Source: an uncultured Eubacteriales bacterium
GTDB lineage: Bacteria; Bacillota; Clostridia; Tissierellales; Peptoniphilaceae
Direction: 5' to 3'
Assembly: GCA_902488815.1 (NCBI GenBank)
Contig: CABTXP010000016.1
Location: 1 to 30,618 of the forward strand
DNA length: 30,618 bases
A model generated the notes under the pieces. That model was not told where the DNA came from, made no database searches, and saw only the letters and a list, made by a program, of their open reading frames with translations. This document shows, piece after piece, positions 8,142 through 16,412 of the stretch (position 1 is the first letter of the stretch; every line of letters begins with the position of its first letter). A program made the position numbers and the translations under genes.

Positions 8142-9473
8142 ATGAGTTTAGCACTTATAGGTCTGTTAACTATAGTTGTAATGTTAGCATTAATAATGAC
8201 CAAAAAACTTTCAACTCTCATTGCTTTAATATTAGTTCCTATTGTGGGATACTTTGCGGCAAAGGGACTTAATTTAATAACTGTGGAGGATGTAAAATTA
8301 GGTTCACTAATTACAACCGGTTTAAAAAACATAGCACCCACAGGAGTAATGTTTATCTTCGCAATTTTATTCTTCGGAATACTTACCGATGCGGGAACTT
8401 TTGATCCCATTATCGACAAGACATTAAAAATTGTAGGAAATGACCCGGTAAAGATTTGTGTAGGAACCGTAATTCTTGCATCACTTGTTCACCTTGACGG
8501 ATCAGGAGCTGTAACTTTCTTAATTACAATACCTGCAATGCTTCCTTTATATGAATCGTTAGGTATGAAGAAGACGGTTCTTGCAACTTGTACTGCACTT
8601 GGAGCAGGTACAATGAACATGCTTCCATGGGGAGGACCGACACTTCGTGCAATATCCGCACTTGAGTCATCAACGCAAGATATTTTTATTCCCATGATAC
8701 CGTCATTGGTTGCAGGCTTAATCTTTATTATACTTGTTGCAATTTACTTAGGTAAAAAAGAAAAAGCAAGACTTGCAAGAGAAAATGTTCAATCAAAGGA
8801 AGTTGTTACCGATGCGGAAAAAGCTGTTAAAGCTGAAGAAGAAGCTTTAAAGAGACCTAAACTATTCGCTGTAAATATTATCTTAATATTGGCGGCAGTA
8901 GTTACCATGGTTACAAACACATTGCCGCCGGCTGTAGTATTTATGATTGCAACTGCAATTACAATGATACTTAACTATCCGGACCCGGCTATGCAAAGAA
9001 AAGTAATCGACAAGCACGCACCTTCAGCACTGATGATGGTAAGTATGCTTTTTGCGGCTGGATCATTTACAGGAATTGTAAAGGGATCAGGTATGTTAGA
9101 TGCAATGGCTGCAGCTTTAGTAAATTTAGTACCTGCATCACTTGGAACAAAGTTACCTTTAATAACAGGTATATTCTCAATGCCGTTATCATTTGTATTT
9201 GACCCTGACTCATACTACTTCGGAGTACTGCCTGTAATATCAACGGCGGCAGGATCATTTGGCGTTGCACCTGAAATGGTAGCAAGAGCATCAATCATCG
9301 GACAAATGACTACAGGTTTCCCTGTGAGTCCTCTAACAGGAGCTACATTCCTACTTACAGGACTGGCAGGTATTGACCTTGCAGAACATCAAAAATCGAC
9401 AGTACCTTACGCATTTATGACAACAATAGTAATGTTAATTGTAGGGATTGTATTTGGCGCCATAGCGCTATAA
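8142..9473 (+). CDS. CitMHS-family carboxylate (citrate-type) transporter
   Basis: A 443-aa polytopic membrane protein resembling the CitMHS family (metal-citrate:H+ symporters such as Bacillus CitM), with about 11-12 hydrophobic segments. It starts MSLALIGLLTIVVMLALIMTK and has the family-like block HLDGSGAVTFLITIPAMLPLY. A charged cytoplasmic loop (about residues 205-250) divides the two halves. The ATG at 8142 is preceded by AAGGAGGA; the open frame reaches back to a TTG at 8091, but that lies inside the sigma-54 promoter and cannot be translated from this transcript. It leads an operon with two AtuA-type genes (10-bp gap to the next). The true substrate may be a di- or tricarboxylate other than citrate; the sequence alone does not decide. 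Confidence 0.85.
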   Translation: MSLALIGLLTIVVMLALIMTKKLSTLIALILVPIVGYFAAKGLNLITVEDVKLGSLITTGLKNIAPTGVMFIFAILFFGILTDAGTFDPIIDKTLKIVGNDPVKICVGTVILASLVHLDGSGAVTFLITIPAMLPLYESLGMKKTVLATCTALGAGTMNMLPWGGPTLRAISALESSTQDIFIPMIPSLVAGLIFIILVAIYLGKKEKARLARENVQSKEVVTDAEKAVKAEEEALKRPKLFAVNIILILAAVVTMVTNTLPPAVVFMIATAITMILNYPDPAMQRKVIDKHAPSALMMVSMLFAAGSFTGIVKGSGMLDAMAAALVNLVPASLGTKLPLITGIFSMPLSFVFDPDSYYFGVLPVISTAAGSFGVAPEMVARASIIGQMTTGFPVSPLTGATFLLTGLAGIDLAEHQKSTVPYAFMTTIVMLIVGIVFGAIAL

Positions 9474-9483
9474 AGGAGGAAAA

Positions 9484-10836
9484 ATGAAGAAAATCAGAAT
9501 AGGCAGCGGGGCCGGTTATGCCGGTGACAGAGTTGAACCTGCTGTAGAATTAATGGAAAAAGGCAACCTTGATTATATAATCTTCGAGTGCCTTGCTGAA
9601 AGAACTATTGCAATAGGCCAAATGGACAAGTTAAAGGACCCTAAAAAAGGTTATAACCAACTTCTTGAACACAGAATGGAAAAAATTCTTCCATTGGTTA
9701 AGAAGAACAATATAAAAGTTATAACCAACATGGGAGCTGCAAATCCTGTGGAAGCGGCTAACGTCACTGCAAAAATTGCCAAGGATTTGGGAGTTCAAGG
9801 CATTAAAATCGCCTATGTGACAGGAGATGACATTTCATCTGAAATTTCAAAATACTACGACAAGGACATCTTGGAGTTTGACATGAAGTTAGGGGACATG
9901 AAGGACCAATTTATTTCCGCTAACGTGTATTTAGGCAGCGAAGGTATTTTGGAAGCGTTGAAAAACGGAGCCGACATTGTAATTACAGGAAGAGTTTCAG
10001 ACCCGGCACTTACAATTGCGCCTTTAATGTATGAATTCGGTTGGATTTTGGAAAATAATCCGAAGGAACTTGGACAAGCAACTCTTGCAGGACACTTGTT
10101 GGAGTGCGGCGGACAAGCGACAGGCGGATACTATGCAGACCCGGGATACAAAGATGTAAAGGACCTTGCAAGACTTGGTTTCCCAATTGTAGAAATTGAC
10201 GAATCAGGCGAGTTCTTCGTGACAAAGGTGGAAGAGGCGGGCGGACTTGTAACTCCCGACACTTTAAAGGAACAAATGATTTATGAAATTCACGATCCTT
10301 CAAAGTATATGACACCTGATGTTAATGCGGATTTTTCAAAAGTTGAATTTGAAGAAATAGGCAAAGACAAGGTAAAGGTATCTCATGCAAATTCACACAA
10401 TAAGCCTGAGACATACAAGGTAAGCGTAGGTTACAAGGACTGCTTTATCGGCGAAGGGGAAATCTCCTACGGCGGCAGAAATGCTATTGAGCGTGCAAAG
10501 CTTGCAGCTGATGTTGTACTTGAGAGACTGAAGATTGTAGGTTGCCAATATGATGAGATAAAAGTAGAGTACATCGGATTTAACTCCTTGTACGGCGATA
10601 CAATTTCATCACAATATGCACCTGAAATTTTCCCTGAAATAAGACTTAGAATTGCTGCAAGAACTTCAGACAGAAAAAATGCGGCAATGATTGGAAATGA
10701 AGTTGAAGCACTTTACACCAACGGACCTGCAGGAGGCGGCGGAGCAACTAAAAAAGTTTCGGACATTGTGTCGATTTGCTCCATTTTCGTTCCGAGAGAT
10801 GCAGTAAACATTGAAGTGGATTATTTGGAGGTATAA
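9484..10836 (+). CDS. AtuA family protein (DUF1446), large part
   Basis: A 450-aa member of the acyclic terpene utilisation AtuA family (DUF1446). It begins IRIGSGAGYAGDRVEPAVEL, typical of the family, with further conserved blocks ITNMGAANP, ITGRVSDPALTIAP, ECGGQATGGYYAD and, near the C-terminus, TNGPAGGGGATKK. AtuA is needed for acyclic terpene breakdown in Pseudomonas, but its biochemical role is unclear, and in fermentative anaerobes the family probably acts on another substrate. AAAGGAGGA precedes the ATG. In the long family form, this region continues into a roughly 100-aa C-terminal domain, which here is the next gene. Co-transcription with a carboxylate transporter suggests it processes the imported acid (inference). 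Confidence 0.88.
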   Translation: MKKIRIGSGAGYAGDRVEPAVELMEKGNLDYIIFECLAERTIAIGQMDKLKDPKKGYNQLLEHRMEKILPLVKKNNIKVITNMGAANPVEAANVTAKIAKDLGVQGIKIAYVTGDDISSEISKYYDKDILEFDMKLGDMKDQFISANVYLGSEGILEALKNGADIVITGRVSDPALTIAPLMYEFGWILENNPKELGQATLAGHLLECGGQATGGYYADPGYKDVKDLARLGFPIVEIDESGEFFVTKVEEAGGLVTPDTLKEQMIYEIHDPSKYMTPDVNADFSKVEFEEIGKDKVKVSHANSHNKPETYKVSVGYKDCFIGEGEISYGGRNAIERAKLAADVVLERLKIVGCQYDEIKVEYIGFNSLYGDTISSQYAPEIFPEIRLRIAARTSDRKNAAMIGNEVEALYTNGPAGGGGATKKVSDIVSICSIFVPRDAVNIEVDYLEV

Positions 10837-10840
10837 GGAT

Positions 10841-11140
10841 ATGAGATTAAAAGACATTGCTCACTCAAGAACAGGTGACAAGGGAGATATCTCCAACATA
10901 TCTCTAATTGCATACAAGAGTGAAGACTATAAAATTTTAAAAGAAAAAGTGACAGCTGAAGTGGTAAAAGAATACTTTAAAGACATTTGCCACGGAGAAG
11001 TAAAGAGATACGAAATAGACTCCATTGGAGCGCTAAACTTTGTATTGGACAAAACATTAGGCGGCGGAGTAACAAGATCACTGTCTCTTGACAAGCACGG
11101 CAAGAGCCTTTCAATGGCACTATTGGAAATGGAAATATAA
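10841..11140 (+). CDS. AtuA C-terminal-domain-like protein, small part
   Basis: A 99-aa protein matching the C-terminal domain of long AtuA proteins, starting LKDIAHSRTGDKGDISNIS, a hallmark of that domain, and including a glycine-rich LGGGVTRSL. The start is ATG 10841, 4 bp after the stop of the large AtuA gene, with GGAGG at 10827-10831 and AAGG closer in; the frame opens further upstream inside the large gene but without a ribosome site. The two proteins probably form one complex. A strong terminator follows, so this is the last gene of the sigma-54 operon. Confidence 0.85.
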   Translation: MRLKDIAHSRTGDKGDISNISLIAYKSEDYKILKEKVTAEVVKEYFKDICHGEVKRYEIDSIGALNFVLDKTLGGGVTRSLSLDKHGKSLSMALLEMEI

Positions 11141-11147
11141 TATAATT

Positions 11148-11177
11148 AAAGCCATACTCATAAAGGGTATGGCTTTT
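11148..11177. terminator. Terminator at the end of the transporter/AtuA operon
   Basis: A perfect 10-bp stem, AAAGCCATAC (11148-11157) / GTATGGCTTT (11167-11176), ends in T. In the other direction the hairpin is followed by a weaker T-rich stretch, so it may also end the convergent acidic-protein gene. Confidence 0.88.
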
Positions 11178-11220
11178 GTAATGCAATCATTATTTATTAT
11201 TTAGATAAATGTATCAGCTA

Positions 11221-11691
11221 TTAAAAGTCGTCAAGGGAGCCGTCGTCTTCAAGCATGGCAAGTAAGAGAAGGTCATCTAAAAGGCTGTCGTCATCTTCAG
11301 GCTCATCATAGTCCTCATAATTTTCCTCTTCACTCTCATCTGCTCTATAATCGTTATACTCCTCTTCATCATAGTCATCAAATTCATCTTCATCTTCAAT
11401 TCCTCTACTGCGATGAGGACTTCCCAAAAAAAGACTTTCTTTTTCATATTCAAATATGTATCTTTCCTCCAAGGCGTTTGTAGCATAGGCATCGTATCTC
11501 CGGCACAACTCGTCATAGACCAAGATGTTAATTTTTATCTTGCCTTTCTCATCAAACAAGTCTTTGTATTGAAAGTCTTTTATTATTGTGCCGTCAGCTC
11601 TTTTAAGACCTTGTGAGTCGACATAAATCATATTTAAATTTAAACTTCCATCATCCCTAAAGGTTTCAAAATCGTCATCTATATAATCCAT
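11221..11691 (-). CDS. Highly acidic hypothetical protein
   Basis: A 156-aa protein I do not recognise. Residues 1 to about 90 look folded (IYVDSQGLKRADGTIIKDFQY, then KIKINILVYDELCRRYDAYA). From about 97 to 137 it is almost only Asp, Glu, Tyr, Asn and Ser, and it ends in a short amphipathic leucine stretch (SLLDDLLLLAML) flanked by acids. There are no signal peptide or membrane segments. It is very likely a real gene: AGGAGGT stands at the right distance from the ATG, and a TTGAGA-N17-TAAAAT promoter lies upstream. It is a single-gene unit on the minus strand between two metabolic operons. The acidic tail could bind cations or a basic partner (speculative). Confidence 0.75.
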   Translation of the reverse strand: MDYIDDDFETFRDDGSLNLNMIYVDSQGLKRADGTIIKDFQYKDLFDEKGKIKINILVYDELCRRYDAYATNALEERYIFEYEKESLFLGSPHRSRGIEDEDEFDDYDEEEYNDYRADESEEENYEDYDEPEDDDSLLDDLLLLAMLEDDGSLDDF

Positions 11692-11727
11692 AGCTACCTC
11701 CTGTGTATTTATCTTATTATTACCGTT

Positions 11728-11756
11728 ATTTTATAATTATATGCGGAGTATCTCAA
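11728..11756 (-). promoter_or_regulatory. Sigma-70 promoter of the acidic-protein gene
   Basis: Read on the minus strand, TTGAGA (11751-11756) and TAAAAT (11728-11733) are separated by 17 bp. Transcription would start about 30 bases before the ATG at 11691. Confidence 0.55.
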
Positions 11757-12047
11757 GGCCTTGCCAGGGAAGTATATTTTTATTTTTAATGCATTAATTA
11801 CCATAATGTAAACTTTAAAATTGTATTTTTTTGCGTGTAAAAACAAAAAAAAGTTGTATGAAAAATTGTACATTATTTAAAAATGCTTACGTTTTCCTCT
11901 GTTTATCAGGGGAGAACAGCCGAAAAAATTGTATTTATAATTTTGATATTATTTATCATATTATTTAATTTTTAAAGCGAACACCCGATTTGTGGCAAAA
12001 ATTGTAAATTGAAATTATATTTGAACATAAAAATAAACTGTATTTCT
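11757..12047. other. AT-rich intergenic region with repeated AAAAATTGTA
   Basis: No gene is seen in the 524-bp gap between the acidic protein and the formate channel. AAAAATTGTA occurs exactly three times (11861, 11924, 11997), with a near copy at 11816. The exact copies are 63 and 73 bp apart, close to whole helical turns. A 15-bp inverted repeat TGATA-N5-TATCA lies at 11944-11958, and a small hairpin CCTCTG / CAGGGG with a TTTAT loop at 11896-11912. The repeats may be protein sites or bent DNA upstream of the focA promoter. Confidence 0.5.
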
Positions 12048-12076
12048 TTGACAATAATACATTGTTGTGGTACTTT
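12048..12076 (+). promoter_or_regulatory. Sigma-70 promoter of the formate operon
   Basis: A perfect -35 TTGACA (12048-12053) lies 17 bp from TACTTT (12071-12076), which is preceded by the extended -10 dinucleotide TG (12068-12069). The expected start near 12083 gives a leader of about 130 bases before the channel gene. Confidence 0.6.
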
Positions 12077-12127
12077 TAAGTATATATGATGTACAAATTT
12101 TTATGGGACAATGGCAAACATTTTTTC

Positions 12128-12208
12128 GACCGAAATCCTGTGATTATTTATACTAATTGTATAAGTTTAAGTAGTAGGATTAATGCAAATTAGTTCGGTT
12201 TAGGAGGG
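12128..12208 (+). other. Structured leader RNA before the formate channel gene
   Basis: Three nested pairings can be drawn: ACCGAA (12129-12134) with TTCGGT (12194-12199), ATCCT (12135-12139) with AGGAT (12176-12180), and the hairpin TTATAC-TAATT-GTATAA (12148-12164). The outer 3' arm ends two bases before the AGGAGG ribosome site (12202-12207), so folding could affect translation or ligand-dependent control. It does not match a riboswitch class I know. The stems are short, so chance is not excluded. Confidence 0.4.
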
Positions 12209-12215
12209 TGATATT

Positions 12216-13052
12216 TTGAGTAAGATATTAAAACCGGCAGAAATTCTGGATGCTACGTCTGACATCGGTGTTGGCAAGGCTAACACTAAGCCTATTAATC
12301 AATTTATATTGGCAATTCTTGCAGGTGCTTTTATTGCATTTGCGGCACAAGGATCTAATATGGCGGTAGTTAATTTGTTGGCCAAAAAAGAAACTTTCGG
12401 ATTAGGTAAGTTAGTGCAAGGTTTGGTATTTACACCGGGACTTATTTTTGTGCTTATAGCCGGTGCTGAACTATTCACAGGCAACATGCTTATGTTTGTT
12501 GCAAGGTTTGATAGGAAAATTACTGCGGGACAATTGTTCAAAACTTTATTAATTGTGTACATAGGTAACTTGGTAGGTTCACTATTAATTGTTTGGCTTG
12601 TAAGTATTTCCGGTCAATGGGGATCAGCTGCCAATGAATTAGGTGCCAGAACAATTTTAATTGCAAACGGCAAGGTCAACTTATCTTTTACCAAGGCATT
12701 TGCTTTAGGTATTTTGTGTAACTGGCTTGTATGCTTAGGTGTTTGGATGTCTTTCGGAGCAGACTCACAAGTGGGCAAGATGCTAAGTGCCTTCTTCCCG
12801 ATAATGCTCTTTGTTACATCAGGATTTGAACATAGTGTTGCAAACATGTATTACATCCCTGCAGGTATTGTAGCTAAATCCAATCCGGACTTTGTTGCAG
12901 CTACAGGACTTGAGTTAGACAAGTTAGCAAACTTAACTTGGTCGGGATTTATTACAAACAACTTAATCCCCGTTACATTAGGCAATATGGTAGGCGGAAT
13001 TTTATTCGTCGCATTGGCTTATTGGATTGTTTATAGAAAGAAAAGTGCATAA
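12216..13052 (+). CDS. focA: Formate/nitrite transporter (FNT) family channel
   Basis: A 278-aa membrane protein of the FNT family, pentameric channels for formate or similar small anions. About six hydrophobic segments are visible, with the conserved first-helix block FIAFAAQGSNMAVV, the block GAELFTGNMLMF, and the later NWLVCLGVWMSFGA and GFEHSVANMYYIPAG. Translation starts at TTG 12216, with AGGAGGG ideally placed. It is the first gene of the formate dehydrogenase operon, which fits formate uptake or release linked to the enzyme. Nitrite or hydrosulfide channels share this fold; the neighbourhood favours formate. Confidence 0.93.
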   Translation: MSKILKPAEILDATSDIGVGKANTKPINQFILAILAGAFIAFAAQGSNMAVVNLLAKKETFGLGKLVQGLVFTPGLIFVLIAGAELFTGNMLMFVARFDRKITAGQLFKTLLIVYIGNLVGSLLIVWLVSISGQWGSAANELGARTILIANGKVNLSFTKAFALGILCNWLVCLGVWMSFGADSQVGKMLSAFFPIMLFVTSGFEHSVANMYYIPAGIVAKSNPDFVAATGLELDKLANLTWSGFITNNLIPVTLGNMVGGILFVALAYWIVYRKKSA

Positions 13053-13077
13053 TAAATATTAAAAATTGGAGGCAGTT

Positions 13078-13575
13078 ATGGCGGAACAAAAATTTGAACA
13101 AGAAAAGCTTGATGAATATTACACATTTCTTGATCAATTAATTGAAAAAGGTGAAAAAGGAACTAATATTAAGATCCTTCAAAAAATTCAAGGGACCTTC
13201 GGTTACATACCTGAGGAGATCCTTTATGAAACGGCAAAAAGGACAGGAGTTCCTGCTTCAACCTTATATGGTGCGGCAACATTTTATCACCAATTTTCAT
13301 TTCAACCTAAGGGAAAACACGAAATTCAACTTTGTTTAGGTACAGCCTGTTATGTAAAAGGTGCGGGAGCAGTACTTGCAGAGCTTGAAAAAGTGCTTGG
13401 TATAGAAGCGGGCGAAATTACAAAAGACGGTAACTTCTCAATAGATACTACTCGTTGTGTCGGTGCATGCGGTTTGGCACCTGTTATGTCTATTAACGGT
13501 AAAATTTATGGCAAAATGACTCCGGATAAATTACATGAAGTAATTGACAGCATTAAGGAGGGCGATCATGAATAA
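13078..13575 (+). CDS. hylC: NuoE-like [2Fe-2S] subunit of bifurcating formate dehydrogenase
   Basis: A 165-aa thioredoxin-fold iron-sulfur subunit (NuoE/HydC family). The N-terminal helical part includes LQKIQGTFGYIPEE, and the four [2Fe-2S] ligands are C86 and C91 (CLGTAC) and C127 and C131 (CVGAC). The ATG at 13078 follows GGAGG; an in-frame TTG at 13066 has no site of its own. It is co-transcribed with focA upstream and overlaps the next gene by 8 bp. In NADH-linked formate dehydrogenases or hydrogenases it passes electrons near the flavin subunit. The symbol follows the HylCBA-FdhF2 complex of Clostridium acidurici, assigned on gene order and domain set. Confidence 0.9.
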   Translation: MAEQKFEQEKLDEYYTFLDQLIEKGEKGTNIKILQKIQGTFGYIPEEILYETAKRTGVPASTLYGAATFYHQFSFQPKGKHEIQLCLGTACYVKGAGAVLAELEKVLGIEAGEITKDGNFSIDTTRCVGACGLAPVMSINGKIYGKMTPDKLHEVIDSIKEGDHE

Positions 13576-15469
13576 ACAACAATTAAAAGAATTAAAATAC
13601 AAAAGATTTAAAGAAATCGGCTTCAGATATGACAAGCAAACAGGATACACTTTGGATGAAGGCTTAAGTAAAGACGGTAAAATTCACGTTATGGTCTGTG
13701 CCGGAACAGGATGCCAAGCTTCAGAATCTTTGACTATAAAACAAAGACTTTACGACCAAGTTGAAAAGTTAGGACTTCAAGACAAGGTTGAAATTCATCA
13801 AACAGGCTGCTTCGGACTTTGCGAAGTAGGACCGAATATTGAAATTTATCCTCAAGGTATTTTCTACTGCGGAGTACATTTGGAAGATGTTGATGAAATT
13901 GTTGAAAGTCACTTTAAAAACGGCAAAATCGTTGAGAGACTTTTATACTCGGAATCAAAATCTGAAGAAAAAGACGGCGAATTTGTTCCTGCAGACGACG
14001 TAAGTTTTTACAAGAGACAAGTAAGACTTGCCCTTAGAAATTGCGGTAAAATTGACCCGGAAAATATTGACGACTACATAGCAGTGGGAGGATATGAAGC
14101 TTTGGAAAAAGCTTTGACCATGACTCCTGAAGAAGTAATCAAAGTTGTTTCCGACTCAGGCTTAAGAGGCAGAGGCGGTGCGGGATTCCCTACAGGTAAA
14201 AAATGGGAATTCACAAGAGCGGCAAAGGGCAACAAAAAATACGTCGTATGTAACGCCGACGAAGGTGACCCGGGTGCATTTATGGACAGATCCATACTTG
14301 AAGGAGACCCGAACACTGTATTGGAAGCAATGGCAATAGCTGCATATGCTGTAGGAGCAGATGAAGGATTTATATACATAAGAGCTGAATATCCTATAGC
14401 TGTAAAGAGACTTAGCATTGCAATTGAAGAAGCTGAAGCAAAGGGACTTTTAGGTGAAAACATATTAGGTACCGGCTTTAACTTTAAAGTAACATTAAGA
14501 CTTGGTGCCGGAGCTTTCGTATGCGGCGAAGAAACGGCGCTTATAGAATCAATAGAAGGACATAGAGGTATACCTCGTAACAAACCTCCGTTCCCGGCAA
14601 ACAGCGGTGTATGGAACAAACCTACTTTAATCAACAACGTAGAAACTTACGCCAACATTTGCCAAATTATAATGAAGGGCGCTGACTGGTTCAGATCAAT
14701 AGGTACTGAAAAGAGCCCGGGAACAAAAGTATTCTCTCTTGGCGGAAAAATTTTACACGGCGGACTTATTGAAGTTCCAATGGGAATGACCTTTAGAGAA
14801 ATAGTTTATGATATAGGCGGCGGAGTGCCAAACGGCAAGAAGCTTAAAGCTATTCAAACAGGTGGACCTTCAGGAGGATGTATACCTGAAGAATACCTTG
14901 ACACTCCAATTGAATATGAGACACTTACAGCACTTGGATCAATGATGGGTTCAGGCGGAATGATAGTAATCGACGAAGACACTTGTATCGTCGACTTGGC
15001 AAAATTCTACATGGACTTCTTAATTGACGAATCCTGCGGTAAATGTACTCCATGTCGTGAGGGTACAACAAGACTTTATGAAATTCTCGACAGAATTACA
15101 AAGGGCGAAGGCAAAATGTCAGACATTAAAGGTTTGCAAGACTTAGGCGAACTTCTAACAGACGCTGCACTTTGCGGACTTGGTAAGACAGCTGCCAACC
15201 CGGTACTTTCCACAATGAGATATTTCATGGACGAATATGAAGAACACATTAAAGAAAAACACTGCAGAGCCGGACAATGTAAGGAACTTACTCAATACTT
15301 TATCGGCGAAAACTGCATCGGTTGCGGTAAATGTAAGAGAGAATGTCCTGTTGGTTGTATAGAAGGAAAGCCGAAAGAACGCCACGAAATTAATCAAGAC
15401 AAATGTATTAAGTGCGGCACTTGCCTCAAGGCTTGCCCGCTTAAACCTAAGGCTGTAGTATTACGTTAG
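13568..15469 (+). CDS. hylB: NuoF-like NAD/FMN subunit of bifurcating formate dehydrogenase
   Basis: A 633-aa flavoprotein of the NuoF/HydB type. In order: an N-terminal thioredoxin-like [2Fe-2S] domain (CAGTGCQAS and GCFGLCEVG), the FMN/NAD-binding block (GLRGRGGAGFPTGKKWE, NADEGDPGAFMDRS, GAGAFVCGEETALIESIEG), an SLBB region, the [4Fe-4S] site ESCGKCTPCREG, and a C-terminal two-[4Fe-4S] ferredoxin domain (CIGCGKCKRECPVG, CIKCGTCLKACP). The extra N- and C-terminal domains are typical of bifurcating hydrogenases and formate dehydrogenases rather than respiratory complex I. ATG 13568 overlaps the previous gene's end and has AAGGAGGG. It should oxidise or reduce NAD(H) and bifurcate with ferredoxin (inference from family). 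Confidence 0.93.
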   Translation: MNKQQLKELKYKRFKEIGFRYDKQTGYTLDEGLSKDGKIHVMVCAGTGCQASESLTIKQRLYDQVEKLGLQDKVEIHQTGCFGLCEVGPNIEIYPQGIFYCGVHLEDVDEIVESHFKNGKIVERLLYSESKSEEKDGEFVPADDVSFYKRQVRLALRNCGKIDPENIDDYIAVGGYEALEKALTMTPEEVIKVVSDSGLRGRGGAGFPTGKKWEFTRAAKGNKKYVVCNADEGDPGAFMDRSILEGDPNTVLEAMAIAAYAVGADEGFIYIRAEYPIAVKRLSIAIEEAEAKGLLGENILGTGFNFKVTLRLGAGAFVCGEETALIESIEGHRGIPRNKPPFPANSGVWNKPTLINNVETYANICQIIMKGADWFRSIGTEKSPGTKVFSLGGKILHGGLIEVPMGMTFREIVYDIGGGVPNGKKLKAIQTGGPSGGCIPEEYLDTPIEYETLTALGSMMGSGGMIVIDEDTCIVDLAKFYMDFLIDESCGKCTPCREGTTRLYEILDRITKGEGKMSDIKGLQDLGELLTDAALCGLGKTAANPVLSTMRYFMDEYEEHIKEKHCRAGQCKELTQYFIGENCIGCGKCKRECPVGCIEGKPKERHEINQDKCIKCGTCLKACPLKPKAVVLR

Positions 15470-15477
15470 GAGGAGTC

Positions 15478-16410
15478 ATGACTTTAGTTAATTTAGTAAT
15501 TGACGGAAAGCAAGTTAAAGCTTGTGAAGGTTCCAGCGTACTTGAAGCTGCTACACAAGCCGGTATAGAAATTCCTGCACTATGTACAGATCCCAACTTG
15601 GAAGTTGTAGCTTCCTGTAGACTTTGCATGGTGGAAGTAGAAGGATCGCCGAAGCCTGAGACATCCTGCACAATCAAAGTAAGAGAAGGCATGGTTGTAA
15701 ATACTCAAACACCCAGGGTTAGAAAAATAAGAAAACAACTTATTCAACTTCTCTTAGACAGCCATCCCAATGACTGCTTGACTTGTGACAAGGCAGGTAA
15801 ATGTCTGTTACAAAAATACGCATATGACTATGATTGCTTATTTAGAGAGCACGGCGGCAAGAAGAGAAAATATGAAAAAGACGATTCAAGTCCATATATT
15901 ATAAAAGACGACGAAAAATGTATTCTGTGCGGTAAATGTGTAAGAGCATGTAACCAAATTGAAGAAAGACGAGTACTTACTTTGGCCAACAGAGGATACA
16001 AGACAAGAGTGGCACTTGATTGGGGCAAGCATTTTGACGAATCAACTTGCGTATCCTGCAACAGATGTGTGGCGGTATGCCCCGTAGGTGCATTGACAGA
16101 CAGAAGATCCCATAAGAAGGGAAGATTCTGGCAAACAGAGAGAAAGACAGTTAAGTGTACTGTATGTGAATACGGCTGTACATATGACGTAATTTCAAAA
16201 GACGGCAAGAACATAGCTGTAGAAGCAAACAGGCCTGATAACGGAAGACCTTTGTGCTTAAAGGGCAGAATGACAACAGAAATGTTGTACCTGGATAATC
16301 CTGACACGCCATACAAGAAAGAACCTGACCACTTTGAAGAATGTACTTGGGCTCATGTTACGGGACTTGAAGGTGTTACTGAAAAGTTGAAACACTTAGA
16401 TAAGGAGTAA
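15478..16410 (+). CDS. hylA: NuoG-like electron-transfer subunit without catalytic domain
   Basis: A 310-aa iron-sulfur protein. It has an N-terminal [2Fe-2S] domain (CRLCMVEVEG), the NuoG His/Cys cluster (SHPNDCLTCDKAGKC), two [4Fe-4S] motifs (CILCGKCVRAC, CVSCNRCVAVCP), then the small [4Fe-4S] domain that normally opens the molybdopterin enzymes (CTVCEYGC...CLKGR), and stops at ECTW before any pterin-binding domain. It is collinear over its whole length with the start of the next gene, so it looks like a catalytic-domain-less duplicate. AGGAGG lies between the hylB stop and ATG 15478. The role is electron relay between HylB and the formate dehydrogenase. Confidence 0.88.
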   Translation: MTLVNLVIDGKQVKACEGSSVLEAATQAGIEIPALCTDPNLEVVASCRLCMVEVEGSPKPETSCTIKVREGMVVNTQTPRVRKIRKQLIQLLLDSHPNDCLTCDKAGKCLLQKYAYDYDCLFREHGGKKRKYEKDDSSPYIIKDDEKCILCGKCVRACNQIEERRVLTLANRGYKTRVALDWGKHFDESTCVSCNRCVAVCPVGALTDRRSHKKGRFWQTERKTVKCTVCEYGCTYDVISKDGKNIAVEANRPDNGRPLCLKGRMTTEMLYLDNPDTPYKKEPDHFEECTWAHVTGLEGVTEKLKHLDKE

Positions 16411-16412
16411 AT

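Noticed and set aside
11896..11925. Hairpin CCTCTG/CAGGGG as part of a known riboswitch
   Set aside because: It lies upstream of the likely transcription start and matches no riboswitch consensus I know (THF, Moco, c-di-GMP, cobalamin considered).
11996..12125. Possible second sigma-54 promoters (TGGCAA-like) before focA
   Set aside because: The GC of the -12 element is missing or at the wrong distance; a good sigma-70 promoter is present instead.
14074..14637. 187-aa open frame antisense to hylB
   Set aside because: It is the mirror of a strongly conserved coding region, has no ribosome site and no recognisable domain.
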